The notes below the pieces were generated by a model. It saw only the letters and a list, made by a program, of their open reading frames with translations, was not told where the DNA came from and made no database searches. Position numbers and translations under genes: made by a program. Shown piece by piece: positions 1 to 6,724 of a stretch of DNA of 33,208 bases (the stretch's first letter is position 1; each line of letters starts with the position of its first letter). The stretch lies in NCBI GenBank assembly GCA_902797505.1, contig CADBSW010000043.1, positions 1-33,208 of the forward strand, read 5' to 3'. This DNA is from an uncultured Prevotellaceae bacterium (GTDB taxonomy: Bacteria; Bacteroidota; Bacteroidia; Bacteroidales; Bacteroidaceae).

Positions 1-66
1 AAATAACATTTACAGCAGCGGGACTGTTCAGGACTTCCACCTGATTCCCTTTTAATCACTTATTGT
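1..66 (-). promoter_or_regulatory. Cobalamin riboswitch, 5' part only (runs off the window)
   Basis: Read on the minus strand, this segment carries the conserved core of the cobalamin riboswitch: AAAAGGGAATCAGGTG, then a short stem, then CAGTCCCGCTGCTGT. The same elements occur in the same order in the complete switch at 23731-23914. The 3' half with the B12 box and the regulated gene lie left of the window. A leftward B12-transport or corrinoid-related gene is therefore expected just outside. The call rests on motif recognition, and only about a third of the aptamer is visible. Confidence 0.88.
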
Positions 67-82
67 GAACCAATTACGGGCG

Positions 83-114
83 CAAAATTACAAAAAGATG
101 AGGGCAATACAAAA
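83..114 (-). promoter_or_regulatory. Promoter of the leftward cobalamin riboswitch
   Basis: On the minus strand a TTTTG (-33 type, 110-114) is followed after 19 bases by TAATTTTG (83-90), matching the Bacteroidetes TAnnTTTG -7 box. Transcription would start a few bases before the riboswitch core. Confidence 0.65.
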
Positions 115-171
115 TAAAATCAATTTTTTTTATTTACTGAGGCGCTGTAATCACTGCAAAGGTATAGTGGT

Positions 172-286
172 GGGGACAGGGCCGCTTGCAAACCTGTCCC
201 CCAAGCATTCCCCTCATTCCGGCCACCGAGCCGGAATCTCATCCGTATCTTGTTCGCAGGAGATTGCGGGTCAAGCCCGCAATGAG
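172..286. repeat. Three-hairpin dispersed repeat, copy 1
   Basis: This copy shows three perfect hairpins in a row. GGGGACAGG pairs with CCTGTCCCC (172-180/193-201), ATTCCGGC with GCCGGAAT (216-223/230-237), and ATTGCGGG with CCCGCAAT (263-270/276-283). Similar copies lie at 371-460, 5249-5376 and 6584-6714. It has no coding potential, and the short ORFs across it are translations of the repeat. It resembles a REP/MITE-type element; no transposase is seen. Confidence 0.85.
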
Positions 287-337
287 GTGGGTGGCGTAAT
301 AACGAGAGGCTCATGAGCCGGGCCCGTGGGCCGCAAT

Positions 338-381
338 GGTCGGGTCAATGGTCCACAAAGGTCGGGCCAATGTCCCTCAAA
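338..381. repeat. 22-bp tandem repeat, two units
   Basis: Two adjacent 22-bp units (338-359 and 360-381) share the pattern GGTCGGG-CAATG-CC-CAAA with a few mismatches. The second unit overlaps the start of the next three-hairpin repeat. No gene is seen between 287 and 516. Confidence 0.6.
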
Positions 382-460
382 CGTTTCCCTCATTCCGGCC
401 ACCGAGCCGGAATCTCATCCGTATCTTATTTGCAGGAGATTGCGGGTCAAGCCCGCAATG
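371..460. repeat. Three-hairpin dispersed repeat, copy 2 (5'-truncated)
   Basis: This copy matches the others from the TGTCCC end of hairpin 1 onwards. Hairpin 2 (392-399/406-413) and hairpin 3 (439-446/452-459) are perfect. The left arm of hairpin 1 has been replaced by the 22-bp tandem repeat. Confidence 0.82.
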
Positions 461-516
461 ACTGTATAGATAAAATCGAATCCCTAAACAAATCACATAA
501 AAATATACTGCAAATA

Positions 517-547
517 TTGCAAAGAATGAAATAATTAACTATCTTTG
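517..547 (+). promoter_or_regulatory. Promoter of candidate structured RNA
   Basis: TTG at 517-519, a 20-base spacer and TATCTTTG at 540-547 match the Bacteroidetes housekeeping promoter. It lies directly before the structured segment at 550-871. Confidence 0.65.
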
Positions 548-549
548 CA

Positions 550-871
550 TCATCCTCATAGTAAAAACTGCCAAGGCAGATAATGGTGAGGATCTATATT
601 TAGAAAGGCGTTTACTTAGGCGCTTTGTTCTTGACACTCAGGAATCTGGCAGTTCCAATCGATTAGTCAATGACAAGGCAACGGTAGATGCTCATGGGTA
701 TGTAATATCCAGTAATTATGCAGATAGACTTCAATATCTATTCTGCAGGTATTCTGTATAGATGCATATCGGCGTGGGCTTCGGCGTTGCTCGTTCAGAC
801 TAATCGGGCGATGCCAGAGCCTCTGAGTGTGGGACGGGTGACAGTATGATTCCCACGCTATTCTTTTTATA
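550..871 (+). ncRNA. Candidate structured RNA or long structured 5' leader
   Basis: No plausible protein is encoded here, yet the segment is rich in pairing. AACTGCCA pairs with TGGCAGTT (566-573/647-654). GCAGATAGA pairs with TCTATTCTGC with one bulge (720-728/737-746). GCGTGGG pairs with CCCACGC (772-778/852-858) and encloses an 11-bp stem with GU pairs (783-793/805-815). A T-rich run (TTCTTTTTAT) follows the last stem like an intrinsic terminator. A good promoter lies just upstream and a T9SS-protein gene starts 63 bases downstream. It could be an independent small RNA or an attenuating leader. The antisense 70-codon ORF at 667-879 is most likely a shadow of this structure. I do not recognise an Rfam family with certainty. 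Confidence 0.6.
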
Positions 872-933
872 GTAATCAACCCTTTTATTCATCTCTGTAG
901 CATGAGGGAATATGCTCAGTAAAAGGAAAGACT

Positions 934-1404
934 ATGGACTTAAAGCGGTTCTTACCTTTATTATTGCTGCTATATGGAACATGCTGTATAGCACAGACAA
1001 AACGTGTGGTACTTGAAACTATATTCGGCGAACGAATGATCTGTCAGTTTTCAGAGAATCCTAAACTGACGCATAATGACAAGACAGTAACTCTGACAAC
1101 ATCACGTGTTACGGTCACGTACCAAACATCTGAGATAACAAAAGTGTATATTGATGGGGATCAGTCAACTAAGATTGAGAGTGTGAATACTGATGGTGAA
1201 AAGATTATCATCAATGATGACGCTGTATATCTGACAGGATTATCCAATGGTCAAATCATCAGAGTATATTCAGTAAAAGGTGATTTAGTCAAATCTTTAC
1301 CCGTTTCAGATAATGGTTCAGCAACCATTCAATTAACAAATCTTCCCCAAGGACTCTATATCATCAAAACAAAGAACCAATCATTTAAAATAACACGAAA
1401 ATGA
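934..1404 (+). CDS. Small secreted protein with T9SS type A C-terminal sorting domain
   Basis: This 156-residue protein has a hydrophobic signal peptide (about 1-20, ending near IAQ). A short beta-rich segment follows (about 22-85). The C-terminal domain (about 92-156) contains VYSVKGDLVKSL, LPQGLYIIKT and a basic end (ITRK), the pattern of the Por/type IX secretion sorting domain. The product should be exported across the outer membrane by T9SS and anchored or released. Nothing catalytic is visible in the mature part, so it may be a scaffold or partner of the next gene. Its stop overlaps the start of that gene (ATGA at 1401-1404), indicating translational coupling. AAAAGGAAAG before the start may serve as a weak ribosome-binding site. 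The domain call is firm; the role is inferred. Confidence 0.8.
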   Translation: MDLKRFLPLLLLLYGTCCIAQTKRVVLETIFGERMICQFSENPKLTHNDKTVTLTTSRVTVTYQTSEITKVYIDGDQSTKIESVNTDGEKIIINDDAVYLTGLSNGQIIRVYSVKGDLVKSLPVSDNGSATIQLTNLPQGLYIIKTKNQSFKITRK

Positions 1405-2903
1405 AAAAGTATATTATATGCATCGCTTGTCTGCTGATTGCTTCAACAATGAATGCGCAAACAGTAAATGTTCATTTCAAGAATGGACAAACCGTCAGGT
1501 TCAATTCTTCTAATGTCGATTTCGTTGATTTCTCCGAAAAACCTGCCGATCTGACATTGACAGCAGGTGAAATCGTTGATTTAGGTTTGTCGGTTTACTG
1601 GGCAAGTTGTAATTTAGGAGCAACTAAGCCAGAGGAGTACGGTAATTACTATGCATGGGGTGAAACTGCTCCGAAAGATACCTATTCTCAAGCAAATTAT
1701 TCATACTATGATTCTGATAAAGCATCATACATAGATATAGGTAGTGATATCAGTGGTACAGAATATGATGCGGCAAGAGTGAATCTCGGTGGAGAATGGC
1801 GAATGCCAACATTCGATGAAATGAATGAACTTTTGTTATATTGTACTTGGGAATGGACTCAAATTAACAGTGTAAATGGTTATAAGGTAACAGGTCCTAA
1901 CAATAACTCAATTTTTCTTCCAGCTTCTGGGTATTCAGGAGATTTTTCTCACACGAAGTTATATTATTGGATGAGTAAAAGCATTTCTGTAACTCATGCT
2001 TATTTATTATGTTTGTCAAGTAGCTCATCTTTAGGTTTTTCTAATAATTATAAGTGGCCTGGTTATTCAATTCGTCCTGTTACTCCAACAACACAAACAA
2101 ATAGTAATCGTAATGTTTCTGTTACTCAACCTGAAATCAGCAGGTTGGAATTCCCAAGAGTTAGAGCAGGAAACAATTTTGTTATAATTCATAAAGTAGA
2201 AAAAGCCCCGGATCCCGATGATGTGAACTACTCCATCGAGTGGGATAAAGAAAAGAAAGCACAGCGGTGGACTTGCTATCAGATAAATAAGGGATATTCT
2301 GGTAATTCTGGGCGTAGCGATGCATGGACAGAAGACCCGGATATTCCCTCGGTCTATCGTTTAGACGAATCTCAATCCTTTTATTCTGGTTCAGGATTTA
2401 CAAAGGGACAGATAATTCCATCTGCAGACCGTCAGTATTCTCTTTCTGCCAACAGGCAGACCTTCTATTACAGCAACATACATCCACAATACGAGGCTTT
2501 TAATTCTCAATGGAATAGTAATTCTGGTTATAGTCCGTGGGCAAGGTTGGAGGATCTTGTGCGCACCTGGACCCGCCGCTCATCCACTGATACCCTGTAT
2601 GTATGTAAGGGTGGCACGATCGATAGTGAGGAGAATATCCTCATGCGCATCAAGAATCAACTGATCGTTCCCAAATACTTCTTCGTGGCTTGCCTGGCAT
2701 AGAATGAGACAGGATATGCTGCCATCGGCTTCTACATTAAGCATGACAACAACGACCATGGCAGTGATCCGCTATCCGACTATGCCATGAGCATCGACGA
2801 GCTGGAGCAGAAGACAGGTATCGATTTCTTCTGTAACCTGCCCGACAATGAAGAAAATAATGTGGAGAGCAGCTACTCTCTAAATATATGGGGAATCCGA
2901 TAG
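1401..2903 (+). pseudogene. Secreted FSMP-domain plus NUC (DNA/RNA non-specific endonuclease)-like protein, interrupted by TAG
   Basis: A signal peptide (1-19, ending MNAQ) is followed by a Fibrobacter succinogenes major paralogous domain (about 55-230; WASCNLGA, YAWGE, GGEWRMPT, YSIRPV). A NUC-type domain runs from about 250 to the end (RWTCYQ, IPSADR, TFYYSN, PQYEAFN, W-x-x-LED). TAG at 2700-2702 stops translation after 433 residues. The same frame stays open to 2901-2903 and encodes the missing family end (IGFYIKHDN, YAMSIDELEQKTGIDFFC). It therefore appears to be a recent nonsense mutation in a 500-codon gene, or a sequence error. The usual DRGH motif reads TKGQ, so the catalytic His is absent. 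The truncated product may still be secreted. The FSMP part suggests a surface or adhesive function. Confidence 0.8.
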
Positions 2904-3158
2904 ATATTAAGTGATAATTATATGATATGTTTATTCAATATGTTTTTCTTTCCTTTTTTCAATAGTGGATACTATAAAAGAATAATAGCTCTTACATCTC
3001 CAACTTCCCGTTTGGGGGGGATTCCGATGTCTTTATCGGGGGATATTTTGTCCACCGGAACAGGATAGACATTAATATGAAAAGAAACCAATAGTTTTAA
3101 AAGTGAAACATTCTTTTGTAATGAGCTTAAATGGAATAAATATAACACTGAAGATATT

Positions 3159-3803
3159 ATGAAATATCAAATAATTCATAGGTTGATTTGGGATTGTCGC
3201 TTAATAGATGTCCAATTGCGGACAAATCGTTCGAATTTGTCTAAATTTGTTGTAGCAAAGTTAGGCAAATACGACACGGGTGAATTCCTGCGTAGTGTTA
3301 ATCTGCACGAGAGATCATATAATGCTTTGTTATCAGAAATGCAAGTTCGGAAGTACCATACAATTGAAAGAATTGTTATTCGACCACAAAATAATGTTTA
3401 TCACATACTTACGTGGGATGATGTCGATAGGGGCATCTGTACAAGAGAGCATCTTAATGAAGTGCAAAGAGACAATGAAGATAAACCAGTTATGTTCAAC
3501 CAAATAATAATCTTTGCTAATTTAGACAAATTGAATCGTTTTACTATCAATGAGATTCTCGATAAAGAATATATAGAAATCAATTCTCCAATAGTTCAAA
3601 ACTACTTAAATTTTAATAATCGACAATGTTTCTTAAGACAGCAAGAAGAAAATAGAAGAAAGCAGCAAGAGGATTATGATCAAATGATGAGTGACTTGTA
3701 TGACGCATATGAGCAAGCAAAGCTTTCAGATATGGATATGAACGATGAAGATAGGATTATGGTAGCCTTAGAAAATGGAGAAGGCGAACTATATGGATTA
3801 TAG
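3159..3803 (+). CDS. Hypothetical protein with charged C-terminal helix
   Basis: I do not recognise this 214-residue protein. It has no signal peptide or membrane segment. Residues 1-150 look like a mixed alpha/beta domain. Residues 155-195 are rich in Q, E, R and K (RQQEENRRKQQEDYDQ), which suggests a coiled coil, and the end is acidic. Base composition is more AT-rich than in the core genes further right, which fits an accessory gene. It stands alone, 255 bases after the interrupted nuclease-like gene and just before the repeat-rich module region. No clear TAnnTTTG promoter was found. It could be a phage- or plasmid-derived cytoplasmic protein, but nothing in the sequence proves this. Confidence 0.55.
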   Translation: MKYQIIHRLIWDCRLIDVQLRTNRSNLSKFVVAKLGKYDTGEFLRSVNLHERSYNALLSEMQVRKYHTIERIVIRPQNNVYHILTWDDVDRGICTREHLNEVQRDNEDKPVMFNQIIIFANLDKLNRFTINEILDKEYIEINSPIVQNYLNFNNRQCFLRQQEENRRKQQEDYDQMMSDLYDAYEQAKLSDMDMNDEDRIMVALENGEGELYGL

Positions 3804-3805
3804 TC

Positions 3806-3840
3806 TTTCATAAACTTAATAATAGGTGTCGTATAAGCCC
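3806..3840 (-). pseudogene. Short remnant of a DUF3791-type gene
   Basis: Positions 3818-3840 match 6274-6296, inside the intact DUF3791 gene, in 22 of 23 bases. They would read GLIRHLL on the minus strand, compared with GLIQHLL, before a stop. Only this fragment remains. It joins directly to a CTGTCCCC motif and then to direct repeat DR1, so it marks an old recombination junction. Confidence 0.5.
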
Positions 3841-3844
3841 TGTC

Positions 3845-3910
3845 CCCCAGATTATAGCCCTTCGATATCATCATATATTGGAAGGGTGCGTCGTAAAAAA
3901 TAGCTGAATT
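3845..3910. repeat. Direct repeat DR1, copy A (left of ATPase module)
   Basis: This 66-bp segment recurs at 5393-5458 with four mismatches. It begins CCCCAGATTATAGCCC and ends GCTGAATT. The two copies bracket the AAA ATPase gene, and copy B also lies at the 3' end of the DUF3990 operon. Confidence 0.85.
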
Positions 3911-3954
3911 TGAATAGTTTTCTACAGTCTGAAGAAAAGGGTATCTTTTCTGGT

Positions 3955-4020
3955 GGTTTTAATTACCTTTCTCACTGGTTTTAATACCTTTTCTCAAAGG
4001 TTTTAATACTCTTTTCCCAA
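3955..4020. repeat. 22-bp tandem repeat, three units
   Basis: Three contiguous 22-bp units (3955-3976, 3977-3998, 3999-4020) follow the pattern GGTTTTAATACCTTTTCTCA. A fourth, degenerate unit may precede them. The array ends one base before the stop codon of the leftward ATPase gene, so it forms the start of that gene's 3' untranslated region. Confidence 0.8.
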
Positions 4021-4021
4021 C

Positions 4022-5158
4022 CTAATATACCTTGCATATCCACATCTCTAAAAATCGGTCGGACACGCTATACACTTTCGTACGCTGTATGTTCTGGTAT
4101 GTGAGTAATTGTTTTTCCAGTAAGGCTGTAATGGCGTATTGTACAGAACTGGGAGATTTGAGCGCATGTTTTTTCACGAATGTGACAGATGTAACGCCGC
4201 TGGCTTTACCTTCTTTGGCTATAGCAATCAGTGTCTCTTTCTGTTGATAGTTGAGTTGATTCATGACAGAGGAAAAGGTATGGCCTTTCTCTTCCAATAT
4301 GTCGCTTAGTATGTTTCTGATATCGTTCTCATCTATTATTTTATTAGTATCAAGGTAGGCAAAGGCGTTGTGTAGAATGTCGTGTACGTAGTAGGTGTGT
4401 CCTTCAAAAAGGTCGTAGGCAAGCGCTACTGCATCAGAGGTAATCTCTCGCCCTGCTAATTCAAACTGCTCTTTGGCAAACGCTGTATAAACATCTTTTG
4501 GGATGCAGTCCAGATATATTTGTTCAGCACTGTTATAGAATGGTTTAGCCGTAGAGTTGAACATGTTCTCAAGAACGTGACGGTTACTTCCCGCATAGAT
4601 AAAGAGACAATTGTTCATCTTCTGGATATGTGTACGTAGTGTAGCCTCTATATTTTTTTCTGGATATTGGGCTATTTGCTGGAACTCGTCAATGGCGAAG
4701 ATGCAGGGTTTGTCGGCTTGCTCGAGGTAACGAAAAATCTCCTCCAGGGTCAACTCTGGTGTATGTATGTCACCCAGCTTGATGTCAAAGGTGGGGAGTC
4801 CTGTTATGGGGTCGTAGCCGAAACTTCCTGCAAGAGAATGTATTCCCTTCAGAAATTTATCAACCATAGCCTTTCCTTTAGGCACTAGTGCAGAGTAGAT
4901 CTCCTTGCTAAGAAATAAAACAAGCTCGTGTAAACTTGTAGTAGAATAGATATCAGTATAAAATGTGTAGAAATTGTTTTTGATAGACGGTTGCTCAAAA
5001 ACATGGCGAATAAGTTGTGTCTTGCCCATTCTTCTAGGCGATGTTAACAGGATATGTGCCTTATTTTCAAGGGTCTGGGTAATCCATACGGTTTCTTTCT
5101 TCCTGTCACAGAAGTAGGGCTCCGGAATGATACCAGTGATGTAGAAGGGATTCACCAT
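4022..5158 (-). CDS. Archaeal-type AAA ATPase (ATPase_2-like)
   Basis: The 378-residue protein has Walker A SPRRMGKTQ (40-48), Walker B CIFAIDEFQQ (152-161, D157/E158) and a sensor-like YAGSNRHVL. A C-terminal winged-helix-like region (about 305-370; LNYQQKETLIAIAKEG, SVQYAITALLEK) completes it. This is the layout of the STAND-related archaeal ATPase family (PF01637/DUF234-like), which is common and multicopy in Bacteroidales. Its biological role is generally unknown; an NTP-dependent switch or DNA-associated function is plausible. It forms a single-gene module between DR1 copies, with its own promoter overlapping repeat DR2. Length is normal and the motifs are intact. The start is preceded by AATTATT without a clear Shine-Dalgarno, usual for this phylum. 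Confidence 0.85.
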   Translation of the reverse strand: MVNPFYITGIIPEPYFCDRKKETVWITQTLENKAHILLTSPRRMGKTQLIRHVFEQPSIKNNFYTFYTDIYSTTSLHELVLFLSKEIYSALVPKGKAMVDKFLKGIHSLAGSFGYDPITGLPTFDIKLGDIHTPELTLEEIFRYLEQADKPCIFAIDEFQQIAQYPEKNIEATLRTHIQKMNNCLFIYAGSNRHVLENMFNSTAKPFYNSAEQIYLDCIPKDVYTAFAKEQFELAGREITSDAVALAYDLFEGHTYYVHDILHNAFAYLDTNKIIDENDIRNILSDILEEKGHTFSSVMNQLNYQQKETLIAIAKEGKASGVTSVTFVKKHALKSPSSVQYAITALLEKQLLTYQNIQRTKVYSVSDRFLEMWICKVY

Positions 5159-5175
5159 AATAATTCTTTTTGATG

Positions 5176-5206
5176 CAAAGATAAGGATAATTTTTCAATT
5201 ATACAA
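5176..5206 (-). promoter_or_regulatory. Promoter of the AAA ATPase gene
   Basis: On the minus strand TTTG (-33, around 5204-5206) is followed after 20 bases by TATCTTTG (5176-5183), 17 bases before the start codon. The -33 half lies inside direct repeat DR2, so the repeat contributes part of the promoter. Confidence 0.7.
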
Positions 5207-5376
5207 ATTCTATAATAGAAATTCTATAATCAGGTGAATTCGTGCTTGGTGACAGGGCCGCTTGCATACCTGTCCCCCAAACGTTCCCCTCATTCCGGCC
5301 ACCGAGCCGGAATCTCATCCGTATCTTATTCGCAGGAGATTGCGGGTCAAGCCAGCAATGAGGAGGCTGTCCCCAA
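5191..5376. repeat. Direct repeat DR2 plus three-hairpin repeat, copy 3
   Basis: The first 50 bases (5191-5240) are identical to 6528-6577 and contain two AAATTCTATAAT units. The rest is a three-hairpin repeat that ends in GGCTGTCCCC. Hairpin 3 carries CCAGCAAT instead of CCCGCAAT, a change shared with copy 4. Copies 3 and 4 are therefore one duplicated block of about 186 bp. The 306 bases between the ATPase and DUF3791 genes hold only this block, DR1 copy B and the promoter. Confidence 0.88.
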
Positions 5377-5392
5377 AAGATTATATACCTTT

Positions 5393-5458
5393 CCCCAGAT
5401 TATAGCCCTTCGATATCATCATATATTGGCAGGGCGCTTCGTAAAAAATGGCTGAATT
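5393..5458. repeat. Direct repeat DR1, copy B
   Basis: This copy differs from 3845-3910 at four of 66 positions. It ends six bases before the stop codon of the leftward DUF3791 gene. Confidence 0.85.
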
Positions 5459-5464
5459 CTTTCT

Positions 5465-5665
5465 TCACCCCTCCAACTCCCTCATAAGGTCGGTGATGAT
5501 GTATTCATCACTCTGTAGTTGCAGGCCGCTCTCCGGATTAGCCAATAACTCATAGGTATGTGAATTGTAAAGGATGTCGAGTGCACGGCCTGCATCAATA
5601 TTGAGTCGTTCGGTCAAAAGGGTTGCTATCCTCGCTATTTTTCGCCATAATACTTGATCTCTCAT
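5465..5665 (-). CDS. DUF3791-type small protein (second partner of DUF3990)
   Basis: A 66-residue protein whose RIATLLTERLNIDAGRALD and LLANPESGLQLQSDEYIITDL match the DUF3791 family pattern. Genes of this family habitually flank DUF3990 genes in Bacteroidales and Firmicutes. It is the last gene of a three-gene operon, and its start overlaps the DUF3990 stop by an ATGA (5662-5665). As a small cytoplasmic protein made in fixed ratio with a probable ADP-ribosyltransferase-fold protein, it may be its antitoxin or chaperone. That role is inferred from context. Length and ends look normal. Confidence 0.75.
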   Translation of the reverse strand: MRDQVLWRKIARIATLLTERLNIDAGRALDILYNSHTYELLANPESGLQLQSDEYIITDLMRELEG

Positions 5666-6177
5666 CCTTTACCTCCTTCTTTCATTGTAAGTGATTCTGA
5701 ACCAACAAAATGCAGACAGTTATCAACAATAAGTTGATTACTAATACACATCTGGTGAGTGGGATGGGCAAAGCGAAGCTGTCCCAAAGCTTGGTCTGCT
5801 GTAATACGGCCAGAATAATAATCTTCTACCGTATCAATAACCTGATCATTTGCGACTCCTCCCTCGATGATGTCATAATCTGCCCATGGCCGTTCTCCCT
5901 TGCGGCTGCTGACTATAAAATCAAGCCATTGTCTGTCATAATTATTAAGAAGAAGCCGGGACGTCTCTTCAGGTAGTAACTGATCATCGAACTCATATAT
6001 GGAAAGAGTGGGTGTGTTTAATGCTCTGATAACGCATACACGGCGTGCCCAACGTTCTGCTTGGGCACGAAGATTCGTTACATAGAAACCTGGACCGAAA
6101 TCCAGTTCTCGGCGACCAACTCCTGTGAGTGGTTCTTTCACAACAGTATATGATCCATGATATAATCTTATTTTCAT
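5662..6177 (-). CDS. DUF3990 protein, probable ADP-ribosyltransferase-fold toxin
   Basis: The start at 6177 (MKIRLYHGSY, 171 residues) is preferred because it gives a 4-base ATGA overlap with the upstream gene. The longer frame to 6228 would overlap by about 55 bases. LYHGS (H7) and DFGPGFYVT (Y32) match the H and Y strands of the ART/PARP-like fold assigned to DUF3990. The later segments YDIIEGGVAND and HQMCISNQ also fit the family. Such proteins are thought to transfer ADP-ribose from NAD+ to a target; the target here is unknown. Flanking DUF3791 genes in the same operon suggest a toxin-antitoxin-like unit or a phage-defence effector. The fold assignment is from family knowledge, and activity is not shown by the sequence. 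Confidence 0.8.
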   Translation of the reverse strand: MKIRLYHGSYTVVKEPLTGVGRRELDFGPGFYVTNLRAQAERWARRVCVIRALNTPTLSIYEFDDQLLPEETSRLLLNNYDRQWLDFIVSSRKGERPWADYDIIEGGVANDQVIDTVEDYYSGRITADQALGQLRFAHPTHQMCISNQLIVDNCLHFVGSESLTMKEGGKG

Positions 6178-6407
6178 CCTTTCCCTTCTTTCCTTTCCCA
6201 GTTTTTCAGTGCTTCTTTTACATTCCACACTACCCCTTCAATACTTTCTGTATGTAATGTGTCGTAGCAATCAAATAATAGGTGTTGTATAAGCCCATGT
6301 CGTTTGAGCCTGTTATGCAACTCAGTAGCTGTGATGCCCATACTGTTTGCAGTGGCACCTATTGCTAATGTGGCAAATTGTATTTTTCGCGTATTTGTTG
6401 CATCCAT
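6174..6407 (-). CDS. DUF3791-type small protein (first partner of DUF3990)
   Basis: This 77-residue protein contains the DUF3791 signature layout: KIQFATLAIGATANSMGIT, LHNRLKRHGLI, LLFDCYDTLHTES and a C-terminal VKEALKNW helix. It is the first gene of the DUF3791-DUF3990-DUF3791 operon and has a good promoter 30 bases upstream. Its stop overlaps the DUF3990 start (6174-6177). Being made before the putative toxin is typical of an antitoxin. It differs clearly from the second DUF3791 protein, so the two may have separate tasks. A small remnant of a related gene lies at 3806-3840. Confidence 0.78.
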   Translation of the reverse strand: MDATNTRKIQFATLAIGATANSMGITATELHNRLKRHGLIQHLLFDCYDTLHTESIEGVVWNVKEALKNWERKEGKG

Positions 6408-6437
6408 AGATATTTGTCGTTACATTCGTACCTGTTG

Positions 6438-6468
6438 CAAAAATACAAAGAAAACAAGAAAGTTCCAA
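6438..6468 (-). promoter_or_regulatory. Promoter of the DUF3791-DUF3990-DUF3791 operon
   Basis: On the minus strand TTG (6466-6468), a 20-base spacer and TATTTTTG (6438-6445) fit the Bacteroidetes consensus. The first start codon follows 30 bases later. The remaining 60 bases up to the DR2 copy at 6528 show nothing recognisable. Confidence 0.7.
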
Positions 6469-6527
6469 GTCTTTATTGTTTTTTCTTTTTAAAAGCATCT
6501 GTGCATGTGTGTTGGGGAAGGGTCAAT

Positions 6528-6714
6528 TTTTTCAATTATACAAATTCTATAATAGAAATTCTATAATCAGGTGAATTTGTAATGGGGACAGGGCCGCTAA
6601 AGCATACCTATCCCCCAAGCATACCCCTCATTCCGGCCACCGAGCCGGAATCTCATCCGTATCTTATTTGCAGGAGATTGCGGGTCAAGCCAGCAATGAG
6701 GAGGCTGTCCCCAA
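6528..6714. repeat. Direct repeat DR2 plus three-hairpin repeat, copy 4
   Basis: The first 50 bases are identical to 5191-5240. The hairpin repeat (6584-6712) is bounded by short inverted ends, GGGGACAG at 6584-6591 and CTGTCCCC at 6705-6712. It lies upstream of the DUF3990 operon and ends 11 bases before the stop codon of the next leftward gene. Confidence 0.88.
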
Positions 6715-6724
6715 GAAAAGAGAA

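Noticed and set aside
667-879. Antisense ORF of 70 codons over the candidate RNA
   Set aside because: It lies opposite conserved-looking RNA stems, has no ribosome-binding context and its composition is that of translated structured RNA.
2700-2702. TAG as programmed readthrough or pyrrolysine codon
   Set aside because: No readthrough context or pyrrolysine gene is visible and Bacteroidales are not known to use it; a nonsense mutation or sequence error is simpler.
3011-3022. G-run (GGGGGGG) as a phase-variation tract
   Set aside because: It lies in a non-coding stretch (2904-3158) with no promoter box or start codon at a useful distance.
3955-4020. CRISPR array
   Set aside because: The units are contiguous without spacers and no cas gene is present.
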